64,000 nucleotides of DNA from Exilibacterium tricleocarpae (lineage in GTDB: Bacteria > Pseudomonadota > Gammaproteobacteria > Pseudomonadales > Cellvibrionaceae). A program made the position numbers and the translations under genes. This document shows, piece after piece, positions 19,481 through 29,148 of the stretch; position 1 is the stretch's first letter; each line of letters starts with the position of its first letter. The notes under the pieces are model-generated. The model made no database searches. It was not told the origin of the DNA and saw nothing but the letters and a program-made list of their open reading frames with translations. The stretch lies in the NCBI RefSeq assembly GCF_007004655.1, contig NZ_ML660096.1, positions 215,808 to 279,807 on the forward strand, written 5' to 3'.

Positions 19481-19738
19481 GGTGGATGCTGTGTTTGCCT
19501 AAACCCCCGATGGAAGGCAAGCCCTTGTTTATAACCTTGCTACTGGATAGCGGCTCCAGGACAGAGATTGGTATGACTGAATCAGGCTACAGGACACCAC
19601 GGGTGTACCACCGCCGGAGCGCCAACCCTTTATGAGTATCACACACTACGTAAAATGTATAACCCCCGCTGCGGCGAAATCAAGAGGAGCACCACCGACA
19701 GCGCCAATTTCACACCTCACTACGATGGAGACACCAAG

Positions 19739-21205
19739 TTGAAGTTAAAACAATACACCATTCTATTTTTAAAAATATTTTCTTGCCTCATACTGCTCGC
19801 AGAATATTGTTTGGCCAGCTCAAAAGAATTGGCAGTTGAACAAGCGATTCAACGAATAACAAGTAACCTTATTGTGCAAACCTCTTTTGAAGGAGAGCCT
19901 CAATACAAGCCTTTAAACGAGAGAATGAAACACTACAACACCCCGGGCGTCAGCATCGCCGTTGTGGAAGACTTCAAATTAGAATGGGCAAGAGGTTTTG
20001 GGGTAAAAGAAAAGGGCAAGTCAACCCCCGTAACAGATACTACGCTATTTCAAGCTGGTTCTATCAGCAAACCGATATTCGCCGTCGGTGTAATGAAGCT
20101 TTTTGAGAGCGGCAGGTTTGAATTGGATGAAAACATAAACAACATCCTTACGAGTTGGAAAGTTCCCAGCAACGGAAGCTGGAGTCCCGTCGTTACCTTG
20201 AGGCACTTGCTTAGCCACTCAGCAGGAACAACCGTCCACGGCTTCCCGGGGTACACGACAAGTGAGGCAATTCCCAGCTTAGTCGATATTTTGAATGGCT
20301 CGGCACCGGCAAATACCGATCGGGTAGAAGTAAACATTATACCCGGCATCAATACACGCTACTCGGGGGGAGGCACCACCATCGCTCAACTGGCAGTCAT
20401 GGATAGGTTGCAAATGCCCTTCCCGGAAATAATGAGAAAAACTGTTTTCGAGCCGTTAGACTTGAAAAACAGTACATTTCAGCAGCCTCTCTCCGGCAAC
20501 TGGAAAAAAAGAGCGGCTACGGCACACCCATGGAAAGGCAGAAAAGTTGAGGGAAAATGGCATATCTACCCTGAAATGGCCGCCGCAGGGCTGTGGACAA
20601 CACCCAGCGATCTGGCGCTTGTCGGGATTGAGATACAAAAAACACTAAGAGGGAACCACAAAAGTTTACTGAGCGATAAAGCGGTTAAAGAAATGTTATC
20701 GCCGGTTGTTTCTCAAGACATTGGTATCGGCTTTTTCCTGTCCGGCGATAAAAATTCCGCAAAATTTGGCCATGATGGATGGGATGAAGGTTTTGTCGCC
20801 CGCATGACAATGTTTAAAGAAACAGGACAAGGGTTCGTTGTAATGATCAATTCAAATGAAGGCGCCTCGATTATAAAGGAAATAGAGAATGCAATAGCAA
20901 AGGAATACGACTGGCCCGGCTACAACATTGAACCGACGGCCTTCAATATCCCTTTGGAAAAACTAAAATCCTACGCCGGCACCTATAAAACCGAATCAGG
21001 GCTGAGCGCAACGTTGACATTACAGAAAGAAAAGCTGACCCTGGCTATTGGTGAACAAAACCCTCTAAACTTGGCAGCCCATTCAGAGACAAGCTTAAGC
21101 GTTGTCGAACTAAATACAACCATGAAATTCCTACTTGAAGATAAAAAAGTCACCGGCTTCCATTTGAGCCAAGGCAACAGCGAGACGAAGTTTCTAAAGC
21201 AGTGA
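19739..21205 (+). CDS. Serine hydrolase, class C beta-lactamase-like
   Basis: 488 residues from a TTG at 19739, preceded by GGAG at eight bases and giving a signal peptide (LKLKQYTILFLKIFSCLILL, cut near CLASS). An earlier ATG at 19655 has no such support. The SxxK motif is QAGSISKPIF, YSG in INTRYSGGGTT takes the place of YxN, and the third motif is HDGWDEGF. The domain is followed by a DUF3471-like beta part (LKSYAGTYKTESGLSATLTL). Members are esterases, peptidases or D-aminopeptidases more often than beta-lactamases. It is exported and probably anchored or periplasmic. The gene is AT-richer than its neighbours, suggesting recent acquisition. Confidence 0.85.
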   Translation: MKLKQYTILFLKIFSCLILLAEYCLASSKELAVEQAIQRITSNLIVQTSFEGEPQYKPLNERMKHYNTPGVSIAVVEDFKLEWARGFGVKEKGKSTPVTDTTLFQAGSISKPIFAVGVMKLFESGRFELDENINNILTSWKVPSNGSWSPVVTLRHLLSHSAGTTVHGFPGYTTSEAIPSLVDILNGSAPANTDRVEVNIIPGINTRYSGGGTTIAQLAVMDRLQMPFPEIMRKTVFEPLDLKNSTFQQPLSGNWKKRAATAHPWKGRKVEGKWHIYPEMAAAGLWTTPSDLALVGIEIQKTLRGNHKSLLSDKAVKEMLSPVVSQDIGIGFFLSGDKNSAKFGHDGWDEGFVARMTMFKETGQGFVVMINSNEGASIIKEIENAIAKEYDWPGYNIEPTAFNIPLEKLKSYAGTYKTESGLSATLTLQKEKLTLAIGEQNPLNLAAHSETSLSVVELNTTMKFLLEDKKVTGFHLSQGNSETKFLKQ

Positions 21206-21322
21206 CTTGCGGTGGCCGGCACCTTCTTCAGCAGGTCGTGGCAGATAAGACTTGTCCCACCTGCTGTCGGTCCGGCCTACCATACGCAACTTAAAACCGT
21301 GCGGACTTCACATCGACTCTGT

Positions 21323-21769
21323 TTAAGGTTTTAGCTCCATATCAACCCGATGCATACCCGGCCCCCAACCATCTTTAATTTCGCCAATAGCCACCGCACC
21401 ATGCTTTGAGAAAAAGCCTCGGGACAAGTGACTCGCTGCAATACTAATACAAGCCAAACCATCTGCGCGGGCGGACTCCATAGCTCGTCTCATAAGGAGT
21501 GAACCAATCCCCATTCCCTGCGCCGTCGGCGACAGTAGAATCCAATTTAACCTGCAGCTACCTGCATCGCTGACAAGCAATCCGAATGCCCCGGCAACAC
21601 GACCATCAGATAGGCAAAGCTCATATCCTGGCGGCTCCTGATCGAGAAACTGTTCGTAATCCAATCGTTCGCCCGGAGCAAAAAATTTGGGGCAGTTTTC
21701 GTCAAAAACCGAAAGGCAACACTCTTTCCAATCAGGTGAATAAGGTCGAAACGTTACTTCAGTCTTCAT
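21323..21769 (-). CDS. GNAT-family N-acetyltransferase
   Basis: 148 residues from ATG 21769 with GGAG six bases upstream. The acetyl-CoA site is TAQGMGIGSLLMRRAM, and the C-terminal HGAVAIGEIKDGWGPGMHRVDMEL is usual for the fold. The N-terminal MKTEVTFRPYSPDWKECCLSVFDE fits the family. The frame is open further upstream to 21946 with a lipobox-like start, LTSCLLSC. That would make an odd lipoprotein acetyltransferase, so I preferred the shorter form. The acceptor substrate is unknown. Confidence 0.82.
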   Translation of the reverse strand: MKTEVTFRPYSPDWKECCLSVFDENCPKFFAPGERLDYEQFLDQEPPGYELCLSDGRVAGAFGLLVSDAGSCRLNWILLSPTAQGMGIGSLLMRRAMESARADGLACISIAASHLSRGFFSKHGAVAIGEIKDGWGPGMHRVDMELKP

Positions 21770-22197
21770 CTGTTCTCCGCAACCAGGGCAGACCTGACAG
21801 GCTGACAATACCCGTGTCCACTCTACCGCAATGCGCATGCGTCGTATTTCAGTATAAGAGGGCAAGGAAGCCGGGATTTCCGGCTCACTGCAGGAAAGCA
21901 AACAGGAAGTCAGTATAAGGCAAGCACAATAGATGGCAACCCTCAAGCTTAATATAAGCGAGGGCAGTGAACTTATCGCCCAGATTTACTCGAACTGAGA
22001 GGTCGGAGAATCCAGATCGAACCGTTCCACCTCCCTTGGAAACGATTTTTTACTGATGGCACAGGCAAACAGTATGCCGCTAACACGATAGCCAGGGTGG
22101 TTGCCAGACAAAGTCTACTATCTTTTTCAAAACTTGCTTTTAAACAATTTATCCATAAAGTGTAACCACCGACCAACAACCGGCAGGTGAAGTAAAC

Positions 22198-23163
22198 ATG
22201 GCCCTACGCGGCGTTATTCTCGATTGCGACAGCCTCGGACCGGACGACCTCGATTTGACGCCACTACTGGGGACCCTGCCCAGTTGGCAGCGCTATCCGG
22301 TGACGGCAGCGGCACAAGTCGCCGGGCGTATCAGCGACGCCGATGTTGTTGTCACCAATAAGGTAGTACTCGATGCCGCCCTGCTGGTACAGGCACCCCG
22401 ACTCAAGCTGGTGTGCGTCGCCGCCACCGGCACGAATAATATCGATGTCGCCGCCGCCCACCGGCAGGGCATCTGCGTCACCAATGTTGCCGGCTACGGC
22501 GTCGGCTCGGTGGCACAACATACGCTGACCCTGATGTTGTCGCTGGCAACTCAACTGCCACGCTATGCGGCCGCGGTCGAACGGGGCGACTGGTGCCGCA
22601 GCCCTTTCTTCTGCCTGCTCGACTACCCCATTGTCGAATTGGCGGACAAGGCCCTGGGCATAGTCGGCTATGGCGCTATCGGGCAAGCCGTAGCAAAGCT
22701 GGCGCGGGCGCTGGGTATGAGGGTGCTTGTCAGCGCTCGACCCGGCGCCGAAGTTCCCGTGCCCGGACGCCTCCCCTTTGCACAGGTACTCGCCGATGCC
22801 GATGTCGTCAGCCTGCACTGTCCGCTGACCGAGACCACTGCACAACTGATCAATGCCGAAACGCTTGCGCAAATGCGGCCCGGTGCCTTTCTGATCAATA
22901 CGGCACGCGGCGGACTGATCGATGAGTCGGCCCTGGCGGCGGCGCTAAAGCGCAGAGCACTGGCAGGCGCCGCACTCGACAGTATCAGCGTGGAGCCGCC
23001 TCCCGCCGATCACCCAATGCTCGCCGGTGACATTCCCAACCTGTTGCTGACGCCGCACTGTGCCTGGGGCAGCCAACCGGCGCGCCAGCGCCTGGTGGGG
23101 GAACTGGCAAACAATATAGAAGCGTTCAAACAAGGTACACCACGCAACCTCGTCCTGCCCTGA
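22198..23163 (+). CDS. D-2-hydroxyacid dehydrogenase (glycerate dehydrogenase-like)
   Basis: 321 residues, normal length. The N-terminal substrate lobe ends at VTNVAGYGVGSVAQHTL, and a Rossmann NAD site is seen as GIVGYGAIGQAVAK. The catalytic triad is present: Arg in NTARGGLIDE, Glu in SVEPPPADHP, His in LTPHCAWGS. The pattern is closest to hydroxypyruvate/glycerate dehydrogenases, which interconvert D-glycerate and hydroxypyruvate. It has an AGGTGA ribosome site seven bases before ATG. No operon partners clarify the substrate. Confidence 0.9.
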   Translation: MALRGVILDCDSLGPDDLDLTPLLGTLPSWQRYPVTAAAQVAGRISDADVVVTNKVVLDAALLVQAPRLKLVCVAATGTNNIDVAAAHRQGICVTNVAGYGVGSVAQHTLTLMLSLATQLPRYAAAVERGDWCRSPFFCLLDYPIVELADKALGIVGYGAIGQAVAKLARALGMRVLVSARPGAEVPVPGRLPFAQVLADADVVSLHCPLTETTAQLINAETLAQMRPGAFLINTARGGLIDESALAAALKRRALAGAALDSISVEPPPADHPMLAGDIPNLLLTPHCAWGSQPARQRLVGELANNIEAFKQGTPRNLVLP

Positions 23164-23317
23164 TTGGAGTGGATCGCGCAGGCGCGCCCAATTTGACAGG
23201 TACCTGCCGGCAAAAACTGATTTTGGCATCTATTGTCACGCAACTGACATCAAGGTTTCATATAGCCGACATACATGGTGGTTACGGTAGCCCCAAGTTA
23301 GCAATCGAGGGTGCACT

Positions 23318-24109
23318 GTGAATCCGACCCACACAGTCCGCTGCCGCACAGCCTGGCTGTCGGACATTCATCTCGGCAATAAAGATTGTAAAGCCGCCTA
23401 CCTGATCGACTTCCTCCGCCGCCTGGACTGTGAACGCCTCTACCTGGTCGGGGATATTGTGGACCTGCTGGCAATGCGACGGCGAGTGCACTTCAGCGGC
23501 GACCACTATCAAGTCTTGTGCGAAATTCGTCGCCTGGCAGACGCGGGGACGCAGGTGATCTATGTGCCCGGCAACCACGACGCCGAACTGCGGGATTTCG
23601 TCGGCTCCAACTTGTTGAACATCGAAGTACATCGACAATTCAACCACGAAACTGTGGACGGCCGCCGCCTGCTGATTATCCACGGCGATGAACTGGACCA
23701 TGTCGTTGTCTACCACAATTTCATTCGCCTGATCGGCGACCACGCTTATAACCTGATGGCGTTTATGAACCGCTGGGTGGCGCGCGGGCGGCGTCTGCTG
23801 GGTTTCAACTACTGGTCGCTGGCCACATATCTGAAAACACATCTGGCCCAGGCCCGCAAAAGCATCGATATCTTTGAACGCGCCGCTGCCGCGCTGGCGG
23901 CCAGGGGCGGCTTCGACGGCGTGGTCTGCGGCCATATCCACAAAGCCGAGATCCGCACCATCGACGGGGTGCTATACTGCAACGACGGCGACTGGACGGA
24001 GAGCTGTACCGCGCTGGTGGAAAGCGACACCGGCGATCTGCAGATCCTCCACTGGATCGAGCAGCCCTCCACCTTGAAAACACAGCCGCCGCTGGCCGCC
24101 GCCGCCTGA
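23318..24109 (+). CDS. LpxH-like UDP-2,3-diacylglucosamine diphosphatase / metallophosphoesterase
   Basis: 263 residues starting at GTG 23318 with gagg upstream. It has the full metal set: WLSDIHLGNKD at 13-23, VGDIVDL, VPGNHDAELRD, HGDELDH and CGHIHKAEIR. This set and DECVVC-like spacing are shared with the LpxH and LpxH2-type hydrolases that cleave UDP-2,3-diacylglucosamine in lipid A synthesis. A C-terminal tail follows the phosphoesterase core (about 220 residues). As this looks like a second-type paralogue, the precise substrate is not certain. It acts at the cytoplasmic face of the inner membrane. Confidence 0.82.
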   Translation: MNPTHTVRCRTAWLSDIHLGNKDCKAAYLIDFLRRLDCERLYLVGDIVDLLAMRRRVHFSGDHYQVLCEIRRLADAGTQVIYVPGNHDAELRDFVGSNLLNIEVHRQFNHETVDGRRLLIIHGDELDHVVVYHNFIRLIGDHAYNLMAFMNRWVARGRRLLGFNYWSLATYLKTHLAQARKSIDIFERAAAALAARGGFDGVVCGHIHKAEIRTIDGVLYCNDGDWTESCTALVESDTGDLQILHWIEQPSTLKTQPPLAAAA

Positions 24110-24184
24110 TAAGATACACTGAGGCGCGGCTACCAAAATAATAATCGCTCGGCGACAGCCGGGCGGATAATTTCCTGGCTCTAA

Positions 24185-25231
24185 ATGAATAAACGTGTTG
24201 TGTGGCTCCCGCAGGAACTGCGCCAGTTGCGCCGGCTGTTGCGCCTGGATATTCCCGGCCTGCGCTCCCAGTGCCTGGCTCAAGTGACGGACGGCTCGCG
24301 CGCGCTGCCGGTGGAAGCGGTGTCTATCGGCGGCGACTCACCGGGACTCCCGACAGTATTACTGGTCGGCGGCGTCCACGGCGTGGAGCGTATCGGCGCC
24401 CAGGTGGTGCTGGCTTACCTGGAATCCCTGCTGCGCCGGCTGCACTGGGACGAGGGCCTGGCCGCAGCGCTGCAAAAGGTGCGGCTGGTTTTCGTACCGG
24501 TGCTCAACCCGGTGGGCGTCATACGCCAGACTCGCAGCAACGGCAACGGCGTGGACCTGATGCGCAATGCCCCAGTGGATGCCGAGGAGGCGACACGCTG
24601 GCCGCTCGGCGGTCAATACCTCAGTCCGATATTACCCTGGTACCGCGGCCGGCGGGACGCGCCGATGGAGGCGGAATCCCAGGCGCTGTGTGATCTGGTG
24701 GAGCGACTCTGGCAGGATACGCCGCTGCTGCTGGCGCTGGATGTGCACTCCGGCTTCGGCGCCGCCGACCGCCTCTGGTTCCCCCTCGCGGGCAGTCGCA
24801 AGCCGGTGCCGCACCTGCCGGAGTACTATGCGTTGGAGCGCCTGCTGCGGCGCAGCCACCCGCATCACGATTATCTGTTCGAACCCCAGTCCCACCACTA
24901 TCTGTGCCACGGCGACCTCTGGGACTATTTGTATTTGAAAGCCCAAACCCAACAGCGCCTGCTGTTGCCGTTGACGTTGGAAATGGGCTCGTGGCGCTGG
25001 GTGAAAAAAAACCCCTTGCAGTTGAAAGAATTTGCCGGCATCTTCCATCCGGTCAAACCCCACCGGGTGCAGCGGGTGCTGCGCCGCCACACGGTGCTGC
25101 TGGAATTTCTCTGGCACGCGGCACTGTCGCGCAATAACTGGCTGCCCGACGCTCGACAACGCAGCCGCTGGCGGCGCGCAGCCAACCGACACTGGTACAC
25201 ATCGGACAGCGGCAACAGCCGGGCAGTTTGA
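24185..25231 (+). CDS. M14-like zinc carboxypeptidase / deacylase
   Basis: 348 residues. Zinc ligands are H65 and E68 in GGVHGVERIG and the His in ALDVHSGFG. The arginine/asparagine site is NPVGVIRQTRSNGNGVDLMRN, and the catalytic glutamate is probably in LTLEMGSWRW. This is the M14 fold of the succinylglutamate desuccinylase/DUF2817 branch rather than a digestive carboxypeptidase. There is no signal peptide, so it is cytoplasmic. It follows the LpxH-like gene by 75 bases in the same direction, but a shared function is not evident. Confidence 0.8.
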   Translation: MNKRVVWLPQELRQLRRLLRLDIPGLRSQCLAQVTDGSRALPVEAVSIGGDSPGLPTVLLVGGVHGVERIGAQVVLAYLESLLRRLHWDEGLAAALQKVRLVFVPVLNPVGVIRQTRSNGNGVDLMRNAPVDAEEATRWPLGGQYLSPILPWYRGRRDAPMEAESQALCDLVERLWQDTPLLLALDVHSGFGAADRLWFPLAGSRKPVPHLPEYYALERLLRRSHPHHDYLFEPQSHHYLCHGDLWDYLYLKAQTQQRLLLPLTLEMGSWRWVKKNPLQLKEFAGIFHPVKPHRVQRVLRRHTVLLEFLWHAALSRNNWLPDARQRSRWRRAANRHWYTSDSGNSRAV

Positions 25232-25286
25232 CGATATCTGTATATACTAGTAAGACGCGCGATAAATAAAAAAACGGACGAAAGAC

Positions 25287-27518
25287 ATGAGTGATACTCT
25301 TCAGTATCCTAGAATCCTTGCAGTTGACGATATCGAAGAGAATTGCCTGCTGATCGAATATCTGCTCGACGACCTGCCACTGGTCGTAGACCGCGCCACC
25401 TCGGCGGCAGCGGCGTTGCAGAAGGTCGACAAGAACGACTACGCGCTTATTATCATGGATGTAAAGATGCCGGAGATGGACGGCTTCGAATGCCTGCGGC
25501 GCATCCGCGCCCGCGAGGCCCATCGGATTATTCCGGTTATTTTCCTGACCGCCTCCCAGCACGACCAGGCAGCCATTGAAGAGGGTTACAGCGCCGGCGC
25601 CATCGACTATCTGGTCAAGCCCTTCGACTCAACGCTGCTGGTCCGCAAGGTGGAGTCCATCGTCAATGTCTACCGCAGCAGAAAAGAGCTGGAGCAACAC
25701 CGGCAAGGTAGCATTGACCAGCAAAAAAGTGACCAGCAAAAAAGTGACCAGCAAAAAAGTGACCGCTTAAATACCGATAGTCTGCTCGACAATACCGCCG
25801 ATGGCATTCTCGGTGTCGATCAGGATAATATAATCACCTACGCCAATACCGCGGCCAGCGTCCTGCTGACGGAGACCAAACAAAACATTATCGGCTCGCC
25901 GGTGAAGCAGTATATCGCCCCCAAGCTGTCGGATGCCGACTGGCAGCGCTCCAGCTTCTGCCGCATCTTCAAAGAGGGTCAATGCAACCAGGAGTTCGAC
26001 GAAGTGTTCTGGCGCAACCGGACCACCCCGTTTCCGGTGCAGTACACCCAGGCCACCGTTTTCGAAGGCAACAACCCCGTCGGCGGCGTTATTTCCTTCC
26101 AGGACATCAGCGAGCGCAAACTGACGGAGTACCAACTGGTCAGCCTGGCCAAGTACGACCAGCTTACGGGTGTGGCCAATCGCACCAACTACTGGGAGTT
26201 GTTGAGCAACGCCATCTCCAACGCGACGCGCAAACAACACCGGGTCACGGTGCTGCTGATCGACCTCGACCGGTTCAAAGACGTCAATGACCGCCTCGGT
26301 CACGACGCCGGTGACAATATCCTGATCGAATCGGCAAAGCGCATAAAGAACTGCCTGCGTGAGACCGATGTCGTCTGCCGCATGGGCGGCGATGAATTTG
26401 CAGTGCTGATACCCCGCCCCAAAGACGACGCCGAAAACCTGCATGTAGCCCAAAAGATACTCGCCTGCCTGACCCGCCCCTATCGCATCCAGGGTCAGCG
26501 GATACAGATCGGCGGCAGTATCGGTATCGCCAGCTATCCGAAAAACGGGACGGATGCCTCCACCCTGACCAAATCCGCCGATATGGCCATGTACACGGCC
26601 AAAGCCGACGGGCGCAACTGCTATCGTTTCTTTGACGATGAAATACAGTTGCGGATCAACAGGCAAATCGAAACCGGCAACGACCTGCGCCTGGCGATTG
26701 AAAACAATCGCCTGCAACTGGTCTATCAACCGAAATTTGATCTCAAAAGTTTTGAACTGATCGGCGTCGAGGCGCTATTGCGGTGGCAACATCCGCAGCA
26801 CGGTTTTATTCCGCCCTCAATATTTGTGCCTATCGCCGAGAATTACGGCCTGATAGACACCCTCGGCGATTGGTGTTTCAAAGAAACGATCAACCAGGTC
26901 AACCAGTGGTATCGGCAGGGCCTGATCGGCGCCAAATTTTCCATTGCCGTCAATGTATCTGCCGCGCAGCTGCGGACACCCGGCTTCGCCAGTCGCTTTA
27001 TCCATCAACTCGATCAAAACCAGGTACCGGGCGCTTCTATCGAAGTGGAGTTGACAGAGACGGCGATCATGGAAGAGCCGGAAGTCACATCGGAGGAACT
27101 GGCCGAGCTGCGGCAGGCCGGCGTAAAAATATCAGTGGACGATTTCGGCACCGGTTATTCATCCCTCAGCTACCTGAAGCGCCTGCCTCTGGACATACTG
27201 AAGGTGGATCGTTCTTTTGTCGCCGATATCGGTCACGATGAAAACGATGAGGCCATAGTGCGAGCCATTATCCAGCTCGCCCACAGTATCGATCTGCAGG
27301 TGGTGGCCGAAGGCCTTGAAACCAAAAGCCAACTGAAATTCCTGCAGGGGTTGAACTGTGACTTTGCCCAGGGCTTTTATTTCAGTAAACCTCTGGCGGC
27401 CAAGGAAGTGGCGGGCCTTATACAACGGGACAAGGCACTGAGGCAAGTCAAGCAGGACAAGGTATTGCGCAAATGCGGGCAATACGCCGAGCGCGGCAAT
27501 CAACAGGCCAATGCCTGA
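25287..27518 (+). CDS. Response regulator with PAS, diguanylate cyclase and phosphodiesterase domains
   Basis: 743 residues. REC at 9-125 with phospho-acceptor D58 (IIMDVKMPEMDG), TAS at 88-90 and K111. A spacer holds the repeated pentapeptide DQQKS (143-159). PAS at about 163-275, then GGDEF at 285-445 with GGDEF at 367-371 and an I-site RETD at 358-361. EAL follows from 460, with VEALLRW, NVSAAQL and DDFGTGYSSLSYL. Both catalytic motifs look intact, so it could make and degrade c-di-GMP, with net output set by phosphorylation. No partner kinase lies next door. It is cytoplasmic and probably controls motility or biofilm. Confidence 0.93.
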   Translation: MSDTLQYPRILAVDDIEENCLLIEYLLDDLPLVVDRATSAAAALQKVDKNDYALIIMDVKMPEMDGFECLRRIRAREAHRIIPVIFLTASQHDQAAIEEGYSAGAIDYLVKPFDSTLLVRKVESIVNVYRSRKELEQHRQGSIDQQKSDQQKSDQQKSDRLNTDSLLDNTADGILGVDQDNIITYANTAASVLLTETKQNIIGSPVKQYIAPKLSDADWQRSSFCRIFKEGQCNQEFDEVFWRNRTTPFPVQYTQATVFEGNNPVGGVISFQDISERKLTEYQLVSLAKYDQLTGVANRTNYWELLSNAISNATRKQHRVTVLLIDLDRFKDVNDRLGHDAGDNILIESAKRIKNCLRETDVVCRMGGDEFAVLIPRPKDDAENLHVAQKILACLTRPYRIQGQRIQIGGSIGIASYPKNGTDASTLTKSADMAMYTAKADGRNCYRFFDDEIQLRINRQIETGNDLRLAIENNRLQLVYQPKFDLKSFELIGVEALLRWQHPQHGFIPPSIFVPIAENYGLIDTLGDWCFKETINQVNQWYRQGLIGAKFSIAVNVSAAQLRTPGFASRFIHQLDQNQVPGASIEVELTETAIMEEPEVTSEELAELRQAGVKISVDDFGTGYSSLSYLKRLPLDILKVDRSFVADIGHDENDEAIVRAIIQLAHSIDLQVVAEGLETKSQLKFLQGLNCDFAQGFYFSKPLAAKEVAGLIQRDKALRQVKQDKVLRKCGQYAERGNQQANA
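25716..25760 (+). repeat. Three 15-bp tandem repeats in the REC-PAS linker
   Basis: Three perfect copies of gaccagcaaaaaagt at 25716-25730, 25731-25745 and 25746-25760 encode DQQKS pentapeptides. The unit is in frame, and its run of six A is a slippage site. A variable copy number would lengthen the linker without a frameshift. Confidence 0.92.
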
Positions 27519-27561
27519 CAGCGACCGATCTTGACTAAAAATACTGGGGATAGGTCTGCCC

Positions 27562-29127
27562 TCACCAGAAAATCACCAATACGCCAAACATTGCGACTAA
27601 CAGCCCGGCCGCCAGATAACGGTAGTCCCGATAAGCTTCCGGTGTTGCCGGTTGCAACAGCGCCGGATGGTATACCAGGCCCTGTAATTGTTCCGCTGTG
27701 GCCCTGCCTCCCCAGCGGCTGGCGATAACAAAAATAACGCAGCTCACAGCAAACATAAGACCTACATTGATAGAGAAGTGAATCGTCCAGATCTCCAGCC
27801 TGGCGAGAATAAAAACCACCATCCCCAACGCTGTTCCCAGCAACAGCGTAACCAGGGCGCCGGTTCCATTGCCTTTGGGGTAAAAAACCCCGAACAGGAA
27901 AATCGCCGCTATAGGGGGCACCACAATGGCAAAAACCTGCTGAAGGTAGTTCCACAGGCCGCCGAAGTTGCCGATCATAGGCGCCCAGACGGCAGCCACG
28001 GCCATCAGCGCAAAGGTTGCGATACGACCGTATCCGGCAATCTGTTTTGGCGTGGCATTGCCCAGTCGCGGCTTCAAAAAATCCACGACTATTAAGGTGG
28101 AGGCGGAGTTGAGGGTGGAGTCCACGCTCGACATAATCGCCGAGATCAGCCCTGCCAATACAATCCCCACAGCACCGACCGGCAGCAGTTCGATCACCAG
28201 AGTCGGGAACACCATATCCCGCGCGGCAATGCCGGGCAGCACACTGATCGCCATGGCGCCCGGCAGCACCATGATAAACAGCGGAATTATTTTCATAAAA
28301 CCGCCCAGCATCACTCCCCAACGGGCGTGGCTGACATTCTTCGCCGCCAGCACCCGCTGGACGATATATTGATTGGTCACCCAATACCAGAAGCCCAACA
28401 CCGGCACACCGATCAGGGTACCGAGCCACGGCAGGGTGGGATCGTCGAGTGGTTTGATCACCGAGAGATGCCCCGGCGGCACCGACGCCTGCAGGACAGC
28501 CCAGGAAAAACCCATTTCCCGAAACAATAGATAAGTCAGGATGCTGCACCCGACAATCAGGATAACGGCCTGCAGCGTGTCGGTGTAGACCACCGCTTTC
28601 AACCCCCCCACAGCGGTGTAAAAACCGGCAAACACCGCCAGCGCCAGCGTGGTTTGCCACAAGACGAGTTCGGGGAAAAAAACTTTCAACACGATGGCGC
28701 CGGCGTAGAGCCCGCCGGCGGTATCCACCACAATGCTGATAAAAATGGTAATCAGCGAAAACACGGTGCGCGAGCGACGGTCGAAACGCAGCTCAAGAAA
28801 CTCCGGCACCGTGGTAATCCGGGCTTTCAGGTACAGGGGCACAAAAACGGCCGCCATTAAAATCAGCGGCACCCCGGCCATCCACTCATAATTGGAAACG
28901 GCAATACCGGTGCTGTAGGCGGAACCCGACAGGCCGATCAGGGTGGTGCTGGAAATATTGGAGGCGAACAGGGAAAACCCGATAAACGCCCAGGTCAGTG
29001 AGCGCCCGCCGAGAAACAGGTCATCATCGGTTCTGGTTTTTAAACCGACCCCAATCCCGATCGCCAGCACGACCAGAAAGTAGGCGCCGATAATCCAGAG
29101 ATCGACACTGCTGATATTGGCAGCCAT
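27562..29127 (-). CDS. Sodium/solute symporter (SSS family), sugar-type
   Basis: 521 residues with about 14 hydrophobic segments, typical for the SSS family. Recognisable stretches are DLFLGGRSLTWAFIGFSLFASNISSTTLIG, TVPEFLELRFDRRSRT, GGLKAVVYTDTLQA, FWYWVTNQYIVQRVLAAKN and GLISAIMSSVDSTLNS. These match the SGLT branch, which moves sugars with Na+ across the inner membrane. It lies 21 bases downstream of the TonB receptor gene in the same direction and near the LacI and GH13 genes. It is therefore inferred to import the sugar released by the glucosidase or taken up by the receptor. Confidence 0.9.
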   Translation of the reverse strand: MAANISSVDLWIIGAYFLVVLAIGIGVGLKTRTDDDLFLGGRSLTWAFIGFSLFASNISSTTLIGLSGSAYSTGIAVSNYEWMAGVPLILMAAVFVPLYLKARITTVPEFLELRFDRRSRTVFSLITIFISIVVDTAGGLYAGAIVLKVFFPELVLWQTTLALAVFAGFYTAVGGLKAVVYTDTLQAVILIVGCSILTYLLFREMGFSWAVLQASVPPGHLSVIKPLDDPTLPWLGTLIGVPVLGFWYWVTNQYIVQRVLAAKNVSHARWGVMLGGFMKIIPLFIMVLPGAMAISVLPGIAARDMVFPTLVIELLPVGAVGIVLAGLISAIMSSVDSTLNSASTLIVVDFLKPRLGNATPKQIAGYGRIATFALMAVAAVWAPMIGNFGGLWNYLQQVFAIVVPPIAAIFLFGVFYPKGNGTGALVTLLLGTALGMVVFILARLEIWTIHFSINVGLMFAVSCVIFVIASRWGGRATAEQLQGLVYHPALLQPATPEAYRDYRYLAAGLLVAMFGVLVIFW

Positions 29128-29148
29128 GGGATAGGTGCTTAGTAATCG